Program-made: the position numbers and the translations under genes
Notes under the pieces: generated by a model
Seen by the model: only the letters and a program-made list of their open reading frames with translations
Told to the model about the DNA's origin: nothing
Database searches by the model: none
Part shown: piece by piece, positions 36,272 to 44,932 of the stretch
Numbering within the stretch: the first letter of the stretch is position 1
How the letters are laid out: each line of letters begins with the position of its first letter
Source of the DNA: Limobrevibacterium gyesilva
Lineage (GTDB): Bacteria > Pseudomonadota > Alphaproteobacteria > Acetobacterales > Acetobacteraceae
NCBI RefSeq assembly: GCF_025989185.1
Contig: NZ_JAPDNT010000016.1
Span: forward strand, 24,602 to 88,601
Direction: 5' to 3'
Length of the DNA stretch: 64,000 bases

Positions 36272-38524
36272 TTGTACCTGCGCCATATCGTGCCGAAACC
36301 GTTGCGAAAGGCGCTGCGCCCGGTGCGCCGGATGCTGCTGCCGCCGCGGCCGACCGTGCTCGGCTACCTGCGCGAATGCAGCACGAGCCACGTCGCCGGC
36401 TGGATTCAGAACCATGATGATCCGGGCCAGCGCGTGGCGTTCGAGGTCGTGTGCACGCTGCCAGGGGCAACGCGGGTGCTGGCAACCGGCGTTGCCGACC
36501 TGTTCGACCCCGTGTTGTCCGCGCAGGGCGTGGGCGACGCCCATTATGGGTTCCGGGTCACCTTTCCCACACCCGTCAGCGAGTCGGAGCGCGACCGCAT
36601 CGAGGTCCGCCCGATCGCCACACGCAAGCCCATCCAGCACGAGCCGCCCACACTTCTCGGCTATCTGAGGGAACGCAGCACGACCCACGTGGCCGGCTGG
36701 ATCCAGAACCAGTACGACCCGAGCCAACGCGTGGCGTTCGAGGTCGTGTGCACGTTGCGCGGGGCGCAGCGGGTGCTGGCAACCGGGGTTGCCGACCTGT
36801 TCGACCCGGTGTTGTCCGCACAGGAAGTGGGCGACGCGCTCTACGGATTCCGGGTCGCCTTTCCCACACCCGTCAGCGAGGCGGAGCGCGACCACCTCGA
36901 GGTCCGGCCGATCGCCACCGGCAAGCCCATCCAGCGCGCGCCCTCGCCGATTCTCGGCTACCTGCAGGAGTGCAGCACCAGCCACGTGGCCGGCTGGATT
37001 CACAACCACGACGATCCGGGCCAGCGTGTGGCATTCCAGGTGGTGTGCGCGCAGCCCGGAGCCGAGCGGGTGCTGGCAACGGGCGTTGCCGACCAGCTCG
37101 ACTCCGTGTTGTCCAGGCAAGGAGTCGGCGACGGACGCTACGGCTTTCGCGTCGCCTTTCCGGCGCCGGTCAGCGAGCCGGAGCGGGACCACATCGAGGT
37201 CCGGCCGATCGCGGCCGGCAAGCCCATCCAGCGCGCGCCTTCGGCCATTCTCGGCTATATCCGGGAACGCAGCACGCGCCATGTCGCCGGCTGGATCCAG
37301 AACGCCGCGACCCCGACGCGGCGGGTCGCGTTCGAGGTGGTGTGCACGCTGCCCGGATCCGAGCGCGTACTGGCAACCGGTGTCGCCGATCAGTTCGACC
37401 GCGTGCTGTCCGCACTCGGGTTCGGCGACGCGCTCTACGGCTTCCGGGTCATCTATCCCGAGCCCGTCAGCGGGTTGGAGCGCGACCACGTGGAGGTCCG
37501 TCCGGTCGCCACCGGCACGCCGATCCCACTCGATCAGGCGCTGCGGGCGACCTGGCAGCCGATCCGCTACATCGCCATGGACATCGTCGACAACTGCAAC
37601 CTGCGCTGCCCGTTCTGCCTGTTCGACCATGCCCCGGTGCACCGGACCAACGTGATGGACGACGCGGTGTTCGAATCCGCGCTGCGCCTGCTCCCGTTCG
37701 TCGGCCCCGAAGGTTTCTGGATGTCCTGCCTGCACGAGCCGACGATGCACCCGAGGATCACCGAGTTCATCAACCGCATCCCCCGCGAGCACCGGCACGT
37801 GATGTCCTACACCACGAACCTCGCGAAGCGGATGCCCGACAGCTATTTCGCGACGCTGGCGAACAGTGGCCTCGACAACCTGAACGTCTCGATCGAATCG
37901 CGCGATCCCGCCATCTACGAGCGCATGCGCAAAGGTGCGCGCCACCGCATCTTCATGGAGAACTGGGACAAGCTGCTGGCCGCCTTCGCCACCGGCTCGG
38001 CGCCGCCGCCGCTGCGCTACATCGCCATGGCCTACAAGTCGAACCTGCGCGAAATCCCCTCGCTCATCGAATATCTCCGCAACGAGCGCCGGGCCTGGAA
38101 GATCGAGATCAGGGACACCTATAACGTGCCCCATATCGAGCAGGAATTCCGTGACGCCGAATTCCTCGATCGTGCAGACTGGCTATGGCTGCAAGCCGCA
38201 CTCGCCCGTTACGCGCCGCACGAGGTATCGCTGGTCCTGCCGCCCGATTTCGCGGCGGTCGCCCCGGCACCGGATGCCGCCGCTCCCGCGGCACCGCCGC
38301 GGCCGGACTCCGGTAGCGCCGAGGCGAGGCAGTCCGCCATGGCCGCCGAGGCGCCCGGCCTGCTTGAGGCGCGGATGTTCCACGACGGCTCCATGATCGT
38401 GTACACGTCGCCGCTCGGGAACTACCCCAATTACGGCACCGAACTGGTCCGCACCAACATCCGCGATATCGCCGATCCCGGCGCCTTCCTGATGTCGCTG
38501 CTGGAGGGCCAGCGCAGCCACTGA
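36272..38524 (+). CDS. Radical SAM protein with four tandem 99-residue N-terminal repeats
   Basis: A 750-residue protein. The start is TTG 36272, set by AGGAGG at 36260-36265 (6 nt spacer). Residues 30-425 are four adjacent repeats of exactly 99 residues (30-128, 129-227, 228-326, 327-425), each with LGYLRE-STxHVAGWI, RVAFEVVC, RVLATGVAD, VGDxxYGFRV and ERDxxEVRPIA. The radical SAM core follows: CNLRCPFC (Cys442, Cys446, Cys449) binds the [4Fe-4S] cluster that cleaves SAM; SCLHEPTMHP is the glycine-rich/GEP-like motif; YTTNLAKRM and LNVSIES are barrel strands. No cysteines follow, so no SPASM cluster. The substrate is unknown. The repeat resembles modules attached to glycosyltransferases in Alphaproteobacteria, which is inference. 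Confidence 0.85.
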   Translation: MYLRHIVPKPLRKALRPVRRMLLPPRPTVLGYLRECSTSHVAGWIQNHDDPGQRVAFEVVCTLPGATRVLATGVADLFDPVLSAQGVGDAHYGFRVTFPTPVSESERDRIEVRPIATRKPIQHEPPTLLGYLRERSTTHVAGWIQNQYDPSQRVAFEVVCTLRGAQRVLATGVADLFDPVLSAQEVGDALYGFRVAFPTPVSEAERDHLEVRPIATGKPIQRAPSPILGYLQECSTSHVAGWIHNHDDPGQRVAFQVVCAQPGAERVLATGVADQLDSVLSRQGVGDGRYGFRVAFPAPVSEPERDHIEVRPIAAGKPIQRAPSAILGYIRERSTRHVAGWIQNAATPTRRVAFEVVCTLPGSERVLATGVADQFDRVLSALGFGDALYGFRVIYPEPVSGLERDHVEVRPVATGTPIPLDQALRATWQPIRYIAMDIVDNCNLRCPFCLFDHAPVHRTNVMDDAVFESALRLLPFVGPEGFWMSCLHEPTMHPRITEFINRIPREHRHVMSYTTNLAKRMPDSYFATLANSGLDNLNVSIESRDPAIYERMRKGARHRIFMENWDKLLAAFATGSAPPPLRYIAMAYKSNLREIPSLIEYLRNERRAWKIEIRDTYNVPHIEQEFRDAEFLDRADWLWLQAALARYAPHEVSLVLPPDFAAVAPAPDAAAPAAPPRPDSGSAEARQSAMAAEAPGLLEARMFHDGSMIVYTSPLGNYPNYGTELVRTNIRDIADPGAFLMSLLEGQRSH
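36359..37546 (+). repeat. Four exact 297-bp tandem repeats inside the radical SAM gene
   Basis: CTCGGCTA is found at 36359, 36656, 36953 and 37250, and the units run without gap or length change. Long blocks are conserved in DNA as well as in protein (for example CGTGGCGTTCGAGGTCGTGT in units 1 and 2), indicating recent duplication or gene conversion. Confidence 0.9.
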
Positions 38525-38546
38525 CCGCGCTGGACAGCGTCGCGCC

Positions 38547-39713
38547 CTACAGCCCGATATCGCTCTCGCGTCGACGATCCAGCAGCTCCAGCACGGCCTG
38601 CGCCGCCGCTTCCGACGGCGTGCCGTGCGCCGGCGACAACTGCGCGATCACCTCGCGGAACGCCGCGCGCTGCGCCGCCGCCGCCGCCGGGTCCTGCAAC
38701 AGCCCTCGCACGGTGTCCGCCAGGCGCTGCGGCGTGGCGTTCTCCTGGATCAGCTCCGGCACCACCTCGCGCCCAGCCAGCAGGTTCACAATCGCCGCGT
38801 ATTTCACCCTCACCAGCCGGCGCACGATCACCGCCGTCATGAGGTTCACGCGGTACGTCACCGCCATCGGCACTCCCGCCAGCGCCAGCTCCAGCGTCGA
38901 GGTCCCCGATTTCGTCAGCGCCGCCGCCGCCGCGGCATAGGCATCGTGCTTGTCAGCGAGCTCCGTCACCACCACCGGCCGCACCGGCCAGCCCGCGGTC
39001 GCCCGCAACACCGTCTCCGCTACCGCCGAGGCGACCGGCACCACCGGCACCAGCCCGGGCACGCGCCGTGCGAGCAGTGTCAGTGCCTCTCCGAATACTG
39101 GCAGCAGCCGCCCCACCTCGCTGCGCCGGCTGCCGGGCATCAGCACCAGCACCGGCGCATCCGGCGCCAGCCCGTGGGCCGCGCGAAACCGCGCCGCGTC
39201 GCCCGATCCCGCGCCGGATTCCAGCACGGGATGGCCGACGAAATCCGCCGGCAACCCATGTTGCGAGAAGAACGCCACCTCGAACGGCAGCAGGCACAGC
39301 AGCCGGTCCCACAGCCCCGGGAACGCCCGCACCCGCTTCTCCCGCCAGGCCCAGACCTGTGGCGCCACGTAATGCGCCCGCGCGATCCCCGCCGGCGCCA
39401 CCCGCTTCAGCAGGCGCAACGTGAAGCTCGGGCTGTCGATGGTCACCAGCACGCCCGGCTGGCGCGCGATCACGTCCGCCGCCGCGTCCTCCAGCAGCCG
39501 GCGCAGCCGCAGGATGCGCGGCAGCACCTCCAGCAGCCCCATCACCGCCAGCTCGCGCATCGGGAACAGGCTCTGCACGCCTTGCTCGGCCATGCGCGGC
39601 CCGCCGATGCCCGCGAATTCCAGGTCCGGCCGCGCCGCCCGCAAGGCCGCGATCAGCCGTCCGCCCAGCGCGTCGCCGCTCTGCTCGCCGGCCACGACGT
39701 AAACCAGCGTCAT
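38547..39713 (-). CDS. lpxB: Lipid-A-disaccharide synthase
   Basis: A 388-residue GT19 enzyme that joins UDP-2,3-diacylglucosamine and lipid X to give the lipid A disaccharide, at the inner membrane. Motifs: VYVVAGEQSGDALGGRLI at the start, FAGIGGPRMAEQG, IDSPSFTLRLLKRV, AHYVAPQVWAWREKRVR, DFVGHPVLE, LVLMPGSRRSEVGRLLPVF, and LTKSGTSTLELALAGVPMAVTYR with the nucleotide-sugar Glu. ATG 39713 overlaps the TGA of the nitrilase gene (39710-39713). It is not in the usual lpxD-fabZ-lpxA cluster; no neighbouring gene belongs to lipid A synthesis. Confidence 0.93.
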   Translation of the reverse strand: MTLVYVVAGEQSGDALGGRLIAALRAARPDLEFAGIGGPRMAEQGVQSLFPMRELAVMGLLEVLPRILRLRRLLEDAAADVIARQPGVLVTIDSPSFTLRLLKRVAPAGIARAHYVAPQVWAWREKRVRAFPGLWDRLLCLLPFEVAFFSQHGLPADFVGHPVLESGAGSGDAARFRAAHGLAPDAPVLVLMPGSRRSEVGRLLPVFGEALTLLARRVPGLVPVVPVASAVAETVLRATAGWPVRPVVVTELADKHDAYAAAAAALTKSGTSTLELALAGVPMAVTYRVNLMTAVIVRRLVRVKYAAIVNLLAGREVVPELIQENATPQRLADTVRGLLQDPAAAAAQRAAFREVIAQLSPAHGTPSEAAAQAVLELLDRRRESDIGL

Positions 39714-40579
39714 TCGGGCGCGACCACCCGGCAGGGCGGCGGGGCAGGGGGCCAACTCAGATGGTTGCGTACCGCGCCTTGCTGCCGCACGACGGCAAGC
39801 GCAGCCGGATCGAGGTCGCAGAACACCCATTGCGCCGCATCCAGCGCGCCGCGCGCCAGCACCCCGTCCTCCGGGAAGCCGCGATCCACCGGCCCGAACA
39901 CCGCGGCATGGCCGCGGTTGACATCGAGCGTGCCGCACCATGGCGCCGCGCCGACGGTGGGGGTGATCGCCACGAAGCACTGGTTCTCCATCGCCCGCGC
40001 CGCCGCGGCGATGCGCACCCGGTTGAACCCCGCGATCGTGTCGGTGCAGGAGGGCGCCACGATCAGCCAGGCGCCGGCCTCCACCTGCGCGCGCACCAGC
40101 ATCGGGAACTCCAGGTCGAAGCAGATGCTGATGCCGATCCGCCCCCACGGCGTCTCGAACACCGCGGGCGGCGCGCCGGCTTCGACCCCCCATTCCTCGG
40201 CCTCGAAGCGCGTCATCACGTGCTTGTCCTGGAACGCCACGCGCCCGTCCGGCGCGATCAGCGGGGCGCGGTTGCGGATCGCGGCGCCGTCACGGAACGG
40301 CAACGTCCCCGGCAGCAGCCACACGCCGTGCCGCCGCGCCACTGCGCGTGCCGCATCCACCGCCGCCACCGCGGCGTCGCAGGCCACGCGCAATTCCCGC
40401 TCCAGGTCCGGCGCGTCGCCCGCCGCCAGCTCCAGCGGCGCATATTCCGGCATCACCAGCAATTGCGCGCCCTGCCGCGCCGCCGCCGCCACTTCCGCGT
40501 CCAGCCGCGCCGCCCAGCCGGCCACACCGCCGCCGCGGCCGACCTGCCACTGCAGCAACCCCAGCCGCAGCGCGGTCAT
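39710..40579 (-). CDS. Carbon-nitrogen hydrolase (nitrilase superfamily)
   Basis: A 289-residue amidase-type hydrolase. The Glu-Lys-Cys triad is intact: VMPEYAPLE (Glu45), FQDKHVMTRFE (Lys119) and SICFDLEFP (Cys153). NRAPLIAPDGR and RIAAAARAMENQCFVAI are usual fold motifs. ATG 40579 overlaps the TGA of the upstream GNAT gene (40576-40579), and the stop overlaps lpxB, so the three are one translation-coupled run. Superfamily members cleave amides, ureido acids or deaminated glutathione; substrate unknown. Confidence 0.88.
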   Translation of the reverse strand: MTALRLGLLQWQVGRGGGVAGWAARLDAEVAAAARQGAQLLVMPEYAPLELAAGDAPDLERELRVACDAAVAAVDAARAVARRHGVWLLPGTLPFRDGAAIRNRAPLIAPDGRVAFQDKHVMTRFEAEEWGVEAGAPPAVFETPWGRIGISICFDLEFPMLVRAQVEAGAWLIVAPSCTDTIAGFNRVRIAAAARAMENQCFVAITPTVGAAPWCGTLDVNRGHAAVFGPVDRGFPEDGVLARGALDAAQWVFCDLDPAALAVVRQQGAVRNHLSWPPAPPPCRVVAPE

Positions 40580-41196
40580 GGAACCGCAGCGCCGGACAGC
40601 GGCTTCATCCAGAATTGCAGCCGGTTCTCCACTTCGTCCACGCTGTCCACCTGCTTCCAGCGCATCGTGCATTCCAGGCCAGGGCAGGGGGCGTATCCCC
40701 GTTTGCGCCAGAACGCGTCCAGCGGCACCGCCTCGGGCGGGCGCAGCGGATGGTCCTGCGGCCGGATGACCGAGCAGAACGCCGCGTAGTCGCACGCGGA
40801 TACGCGCCGTGCATGCGCCTCGCGCTCGGCGAAGAACGCCACCCCCACGCCCTGCCCGCGATACGCCGGCAGCAGCACGGACTCGCCGAAATAGAAGACC
40901 CGAATTGGATCGATGCCGTGCGCCCGAAACGGGGCCCTCAGTTCGACGCCGGCATCGGCAAGCGGCTCGCAGGTCGAGCACCCCACCGGCATGTCGCCAT
41001 CGAACGCCACCGCCAGCCCTGCATCCGGGCTCGCCGCGAAATCCGCCAGGTAACGCTGCTCATAGGCAGGGTCGCCGTCATACAGGTATGGCCAGTCGCG
41101 AAACACCGCGATGCGCAGCCGCGCCAGCGCCGGCAGATGCGGCGCCATCGCCGCCCCCCTGAACATCTCCACCCGCACGGTGCCGCATTGGATCAT
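40576..41196 (-). CDS. GNAT-family acetyltransferase
   Basis: A 206-residue GNAT protein. The N-terminal APHLPALARLRIAVFRDWPYLYDG leads to the acetyl-CoA motif FYFGESVLLPAYRGQGVGVAFFAEREAHARR, with Q-x-x-G-x-G seen as RGQGVG. The C-terminal half (PLRPPEAVPLDAFWRKRGYAP) holds the substrate side. ATG 41196 (or GTG 41199) begins it. It is first in the run GNAT, nitrilase, lpxB. A joint role of the acyltransferase and the amidase is possible but not provable. Confidence 0.85.
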   Translation of the reverse strand: MIQCGTVRVEMFRGAAMAPHLPALARLRIAVFRDWPYLYDGDPAYEQRYLADFAASPDAGLAVAFDGDMPVGCSTCEPLADAGVELRAPFRAHGIDPIRVFYFGESVLLPAYRGQGVGVAFFAEREAHARRVSACDYAAFCSVIRPQDHPLRPPEAVPLDAFWRKRGYAPCPGLECTMRWKQVDSVDEVENRLQFWMKPLSGAAVP

Positions 41197-41241
41197 CACC
41201 GCTGCATAGGTGGCGCGGCAGCAACGCGCAACCGCCCGGCG

Positions 41242-41460
41242 TCAGCCGCAGCGTCGCCCGGCCGCGCCCGCCTGACGGCCGGCCGCGAGGCTGACCGCCA
41301 CGGCCTCCCGTGCCACGATCGCTTCCCGCGCGACTTCCAGCACTGCCACGAGCTCGTCCAGCGTCACGCCGTCGCTGTCCATCACCATCCGGATCAACGG
41401 ATCGGACAGCATCGTCTCGAAAGTCAGCGGGCGGGCATCGTGTGTGCACATCTGGGTCAT
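41242..41460 (-). CDS. Small conserved-looking protein, unknown function
   Basis: A 72-residue soluble protein. ATG 41460 lies 9 nt after AAGGA; the frame continues upstream but has no other site. The core PLTFETMLSDPLIRMVMDSDGVTLDELVAVLEVAREAIVAREA is amphipathic and looks like a short helical domain; the tail is Ala/Gly/Arg-rich. I have a sense of similar small alphaproteobacterial proteins (DPLxRMVMDxDGV) but no name. It precedes, on the same strand, the GNAT run. Confidence 0.6.
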   Translation of the reverse strand: MTQMCTHDARPLTFETMLSDPLIRMVMDSDGVTLDELVAVLEVAREAIVAREAVAVSLAAGRQAGAAGRRCG

Positions 41461-41600
41461 CGCCTCGGTCCTTCCGAAACTTCGCAGCCGCATCAGCGTG
41501 GAGCAACCAACGTTGCCAACAGCTCACCCGAAAATTAAGTCCCCGAGAACACGGCGACATTTGGGCAGCACGATGATCGTTCCGCACCCCGCACGCGCTG

Positions 41601-42530
41601 TCAGCCCGACGCGTCCGGCGTCACCACCAGCCGCAGCGGCGCCGCCTCGCGCAGCACGTCCAACGCCACCGCGACACCCGCCCGCTCGCCGGTCAGCAGC
41701 CCATGCAGCGCATCGGCCCCATCCACCGCCGCGCCGTCCAGGCGCAGGATCACGTCGCCCGGCCGCAGCCCCGCCTGCGCCGCCGGCCCGTCCGCCTGCA
41801 ATCCGGTCACCATCGCGCCGCTCGCCTGGCCCATGCCGCGCGCCAGCCGCCCCGGCAGCTCGACGGTCTGCACGGAAATCCCCAGCCGCGCCCGCCGCAC
41901 ATGCCCGTCGCGCATCAACTGCGCCGCCACGGACACCGCGGTATCGATCCCCACCGCGAAGCAGATCCCCTGCGCCGGTGCGATGATCGCGGTGTTGATG
42001 CCCACCACGCGCCCGGCGGCATCCGCCAGCGGCCCGCCGGAGTTGCCGGGATTCAGCGCCGCATCGGTCTGCACCACCGACTGGATCAGCCGCCCGTCGC
42101 GCGCCCGCAACGTGCGCCCCAGGCCGCTGACGATCCCCGCCGTCACCGTCGCCTGGAACCCGTACGGCGCCCCGATCGCCACCACCAGCTGGCCCACGCG
42201 CAACGTACCGCTGCGCCCCAGCTCGGCATGCTCGAACCCGCTCCCGTCCAGGCGCAGCACCGCGAGATCGGTGCCGGGATCGTCGCCCACCAGCCGGGCC
42301 GCCACCCGCCGCCCGTCCGGCAGCGTTGCGGTCACCGCCTTCGCCCCGGCCACGACATGGCTGTTGGTCAGCGCATAGCCGTCGGGCGTGAACAGCACCC
42401 CCGAGCCCTGGCCGCGCCCGTCATTGCCGATATGCAGCACCGCCGGCGCCACCCGCGCCACGGCGCCGACCACCCTGGCGGAATAGGGGTCGAGGTCGAC
42501 AACGTCGGGAACGGGGGCGTCGAGGGGCAT
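41601..42530 (-). CDS. Trypsin-like serine protease with PDZ domain (S1C/DegP family)
   Basis: A 309-residue protease. Catalytic residues are complete: His58 in ALTNSHVVAG, Asp88 in GTDLAVL and Ser164 in NPGNSGGPL. One PDZ domain follows (about 225-300), with QADGPAAQAGLRPGDVILRLDG. No convincing signal peptide is seen from ATG 42530; a TTG start at 42638 would add 36 residues without one either, so it may be cytoplasmic or use an unusual export signal. It is divergent, 138 bp apart, from a catalytically dead paralogue at 42669, suggesting the two act together. Confidence 0.85.
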   Translation of the reverse strand: MPLDAPVPDVVDLDPYSARVVGAVARVAPAVLHIGNDGRGQGSGVLFTPDGYALTNSHVVAGAKAVTATLPDGRRVAARLVGDDPGTDLAVLRLDGSGFEHAELGRSGTLRVGQLVVAIGAPYGFQATVTAGIVSGLGRTLRARDGRLIQSVVQTDAALNPGNSGGPLADAAGRVVGINTAIIAPAQGICFAVGIDTAVSVAAQLMRDGHVRRARLGISVQTVELPGRLARGMGQASGAMVTGLQADGPAAQAGLRPGDVILRLDGAAVDGADALHGLLTGERAGVAVALDVLREAAPLRLVVTPDASG

Positions 42531-42668
42531 GCGCGCGATATCGGTTTCGCCCCGGCCGATCGCCACCCCGCCGTCCGGCCGGGGGCCGTCCCGGTCATCC
42601 AGCCGATGCACGGGCGAGCGTCGCGCGCCGATAGTCAAGGCACATCACCGCTACCAGGGAGCCCGGCC

Positions 42669-43556
42669 ATGACCGATCCGCTATCCGCGCTGTCCGACGC
42701 CCTGCAGGCCCGCGTGCGCGCCGGTGCCGGCAGCGTCGCCGGCCTTGCATGGGGCGGCCGCCTGCGCCTGTCCGCCGTGATCTGGGACAACGCCAGCCTC
42801 GTCACCTCCGAGCAGGCGCTCACCCGCGACGAAGCCGTTACCGCCATCCTGCCCGGCGGCGCCTGCGTGCCCGCGGTGCTTGCAGGACGCGACCCCAGCA
42901 CCAATGTCGCAGCATTACGGCTGGAGGCCGGCGCGCCCGCGATCATGCGTCCGGCCGAGCCCTCCGGCGTCGGAGCAATCGTGCTGGCCCTTGGCAGCGA
43001 TGGAGCAGGCGGCGCCACCGCACGCATGGCGACGATCGAGGTGCTTGGCCCGGCCTGGGACAGCCAGGCGGGCGGGCGCATCGACCTCAACCTGCGCATC
43101 GGCGCGCGCCTGCCGGACCCGGCCGAAGGCGGCCCCGTGCTGGACGCCCAGGGCGGCGTCCTGGGCATGTCCACCTTCGGTCCGCGCCGCGGCGTCATGG
43201 TCATTCCCGCCGCCACCATCGCCCGCGTGCTGCCGCAACTGCAGACCGCCGGCGCGGTGCGCCGCGGCTGGCTCGGCGTCGGCGTGCATCCGGTGGCGCT
43301 GCCGGCCGCCCTGGCCCGCCAGGCCGGGGCCGAGGCCGGGCTGATGGTGGTGTCCCTCGCCCAGGACAGCCCGGCCGCCGCCAGCCTGCTGCCCGGCGAC
43401 ATCCTGCTCGCCGTCGCCGGCCGCAAGGTCACCAGCGCGCGCGCCCTGGCGGCGGCTTTGGGCCCGGAGACGGTCGGCCAGAGTCTTGAATTGAACGTGT
43501 TGCGTGGTGGCATACCCGCGACCCCGGCGGTTACAGTGGCGGAGCGACCGGCATGA
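42669..43556 (+). CDS. Catalytically dead S1C/DegP-like paralogue with PDZ domain (pseudoprotease)
   Basis: A 295-residue protein that aligns along its length with the protease on the opposite strand but lacks every catalytic residue. His of SHVV is Glu48 (LVTSEQA), Asp of TDLAVL is Asn79 (STNVAAL), and Ser of NSGGPL is Glu153 (PAEGGPV). The fold signatures (AVTAILPGG, VGAIVLALGS, MVIPAATIARVL) and a PDZ domain (LAQDSPAAASLLPGDILLAVAG) are kept, so it is not decaying but a pseudoenzyme, probably a regulator or substrate binder. ATG 42669. Its TGA overlaps the start of a LuxR-type regulator gene (43553-43556). Confidence 0.82.
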   Translation: MTDPLSALSDALQARVRAGAGSVAGLAWGGRLRLSAVIWDNASLVTSEQALTRDEAVTAILPGGACVPAVLAGRDPSTNVAALRLEAGAPAIMRPAEPSGVGAIVLALGSDGAGGATARMATIEVLGPAWDSQAGGRIDLNLRIGARLPDPAEGGPVLDAQGGVLGMSTFGPRRGVMVIPAATIARVLPQLQTAGAVRRGWLGVGVHPVALPAALARQAGAEAGLMVVSLAQDSPAAASLLPGDILLAVAGRKVTSARALAAALGPETVGQSLELNVLRGGIPATPAVTVAERPA

Positions 43557-44194
43557 GTCCCATCAACGAGACGGCAATGCAGGCACCAACCCGGCAGCAA
43601 GCCATCCATCCTTCCGTCCCGGCGCTGGCCCCGGCGCACGGCCCCACCGCCGCGCTGCGCGTGCGCGACCCGCGCCGCCGCCGCCAGCTTGAATGCGTGC
43701 TCGACCGCGCCCCGGAAGCCGAGGCCGACGTGCTGGTCATCGACCTGCCGCCGGGCATGACCGTGCCCGCCGATGCCCTGCACGCGCCGCTACTGGTGCT
43801 GTCGGACGATCCGGGCGTGGCCGCCGATCCGACCCTCGCCGGCGTGCTCCGTCGCGACGCCTCGGCCCGGCGGATCGCCGCGGCGGTGGCGGCCCTGGCC
43901 GAGGGGTTGCAGGTGCGCGAAGCCGCCGCCGCGCCGCCGGCACCGGCCGCCGTGGAGGCCGAGCAGCCCGGCTTCGCCGCGGCGCCGCCCCCGGCCAGCC
44001 TGCTGACGCCGCGCGAGATGGAGATCCTGGCGCTGGTGGGCGACGGGCTGAGCAACAAGGCGATCGCCCGCCGCCTCGGCATTTCCGCCCACACGGTGAA
44101 GTACCACCTGGAAGCGGTGTTCGCGAAACTGGCCGTACGCAGCCGCGCCGAGGCCGTCATCCAGGGCCTGCGGCGCGGTCTGGTCGTCCTGTAG
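43553..44194 (+). CDS. LuxR-type response-regulator-like transcription factor
   Basis: A 213-residue protein. The C-terminal LuxR/FixJ DNA-binding domain (about 148-213) is typical: LTPREMEILALVGDGLSNKAIARRLGISAHTVKYHLEAVFAKL. The N-terminal part (about 30-120) looks like a reduced receiver (LVIDLPPG, LLVLSDDPG) without a clear phospho-acceptor Asp and with an Ala/Pro-rich linker (about 121-147), so it is an orphan or atypical regulator. ATG 43553 overlaps the pseudoprotease gene by 4 bp; the two are translation-coupled. Likely target is the local protease pair, by inference. Confidence 0.83.
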   Translation: MSPINETAMQAPTRQQAIHPSVPALAPAHGPTAALRVRDPRRRRQLECVLDRAPEAEADVLVIDLPPGMTVPADALHAPLLVLSDDPGVAADPTLAGVLRRDASARRIAAAVAALAEGLQVREAAAAPPAPAAVEAEQPGFAAAPPPASLLTPREMEILALVGDGLSNKAIARRLGISAHTVKYHLEAVFAKLAVRSRAEAVIQGLRRGLVVL

Positions 44195-44320
44195 CCCCGG
44201 TTCTCGCGGGCGCCGAGACAACATCGGATTCCGCCGGGACTGGCGCACGGCGAACGGCTTGGTGTGCCGGCCCCGGCCCATCCCCAAGACCGCGCGCACT
44301 CCAGTTCCAGCGAGGCAACC

Positions 44321-44932
44321 ATGAAAGTCGCTCTCATCGGCGCCACCGGCAACGCGGGCTCGCGCATCCTCGCCGAGCTTGCCCGCCGCGGGGACGAGGT
44401 CACGGCCATTGTCCGCCATCCCGAGAAGGTCCCGGCGCTGCCGCATGTCACCGCGAAACAGGGCGACGTGTTCGACCAGGACGGCCTCGCCCGCCTGCTC
44501 ACCGGTCACGATGCCGTGATCAGCGCGATCCACTTCACCGACAGCGACCCGCGCAAGCTCATCGAGGCGGTGCGCGCCTCCGGGGCAAAGCGCTATCTCG
44601 TCGTCGGCGGCGCCGGCAGCCTCGAAGTCGCGCCGGGCCAGAGGCTGGTCGATACCCCGAATTTCCCTCCGCAATACAAGGCCGAGGCGCTCAAGGGTGG
44701 CGAATTCCTCGCCCTGCTGCGCCAGGAGCAGGAGCTGAACTGGACGTTCCTGTGCCCGTCCGCGATGTTCGTGCCCGGCGAGCGCACCGGCAAGTTCCGC
44801 CTCGGCACCGACCAGCTCCTGGTCGATGACAAGGGCAAGGGGTGGATCTCGTTCGAGGACTTCGCGGTGGCGCTGGTGGACGAGCTGGAGCGGCCCGCCC
44901 ACGAGCGCCGGCGCTTCACCGTCGGTTACTGA
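44321..44932 (+). CDS. NAD(P)-binding reductase, atypical SDR (YwnB-like)
   Basis: A 203-residue single-domain oxidoreductase of the NmrA/atypical SDR type. The dinucleotide motif is ALIGATGNAGSRILAELARRG, then HDAVISAIHF and AKRYLVVGGAGSLEV, followed by the C-terminal FLCPSAMFVPGERTGKFR. ATG 44321 follows GAGG. Resembles YwnB-like NAD(P)H-binding proteins. Convergent with the IlvD-family gene, with a 7-bp overlap of the two 3' ends (44926-44932). Confidence 0.85.
   Translation: MKVALIGATGNAGSRILAELARRGDEVTAIVRHPEKVPALPHVTAKQGDVFDQDGLARLLTGHDAVISAIHFTDSDPRKLIEAVRASGAKRYLVVGGAGSLEVAPGQRLVDTPNFPPQYKAEALKGGEFLALLRQEQELNWTFLCPSAMFVPGERTGKFRLGTDQLLVDDKGKGWISFEDFAVALVDELERPAHERRRFTVGY

Noticed and set aside
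37000..37546. The tandem repeat as a CRISPR array
   Set aside because: Units are 297 bp, contiguous, in frame and protein-coding, with no spacers.
36254..38134. A 626-codon minus-strand frame opposite the radical SAM gene
   Set aside because: Antisense shadow produced by the repeat; plus strand has the radical SAM motif and a Shine-Dalgarno-supported start.
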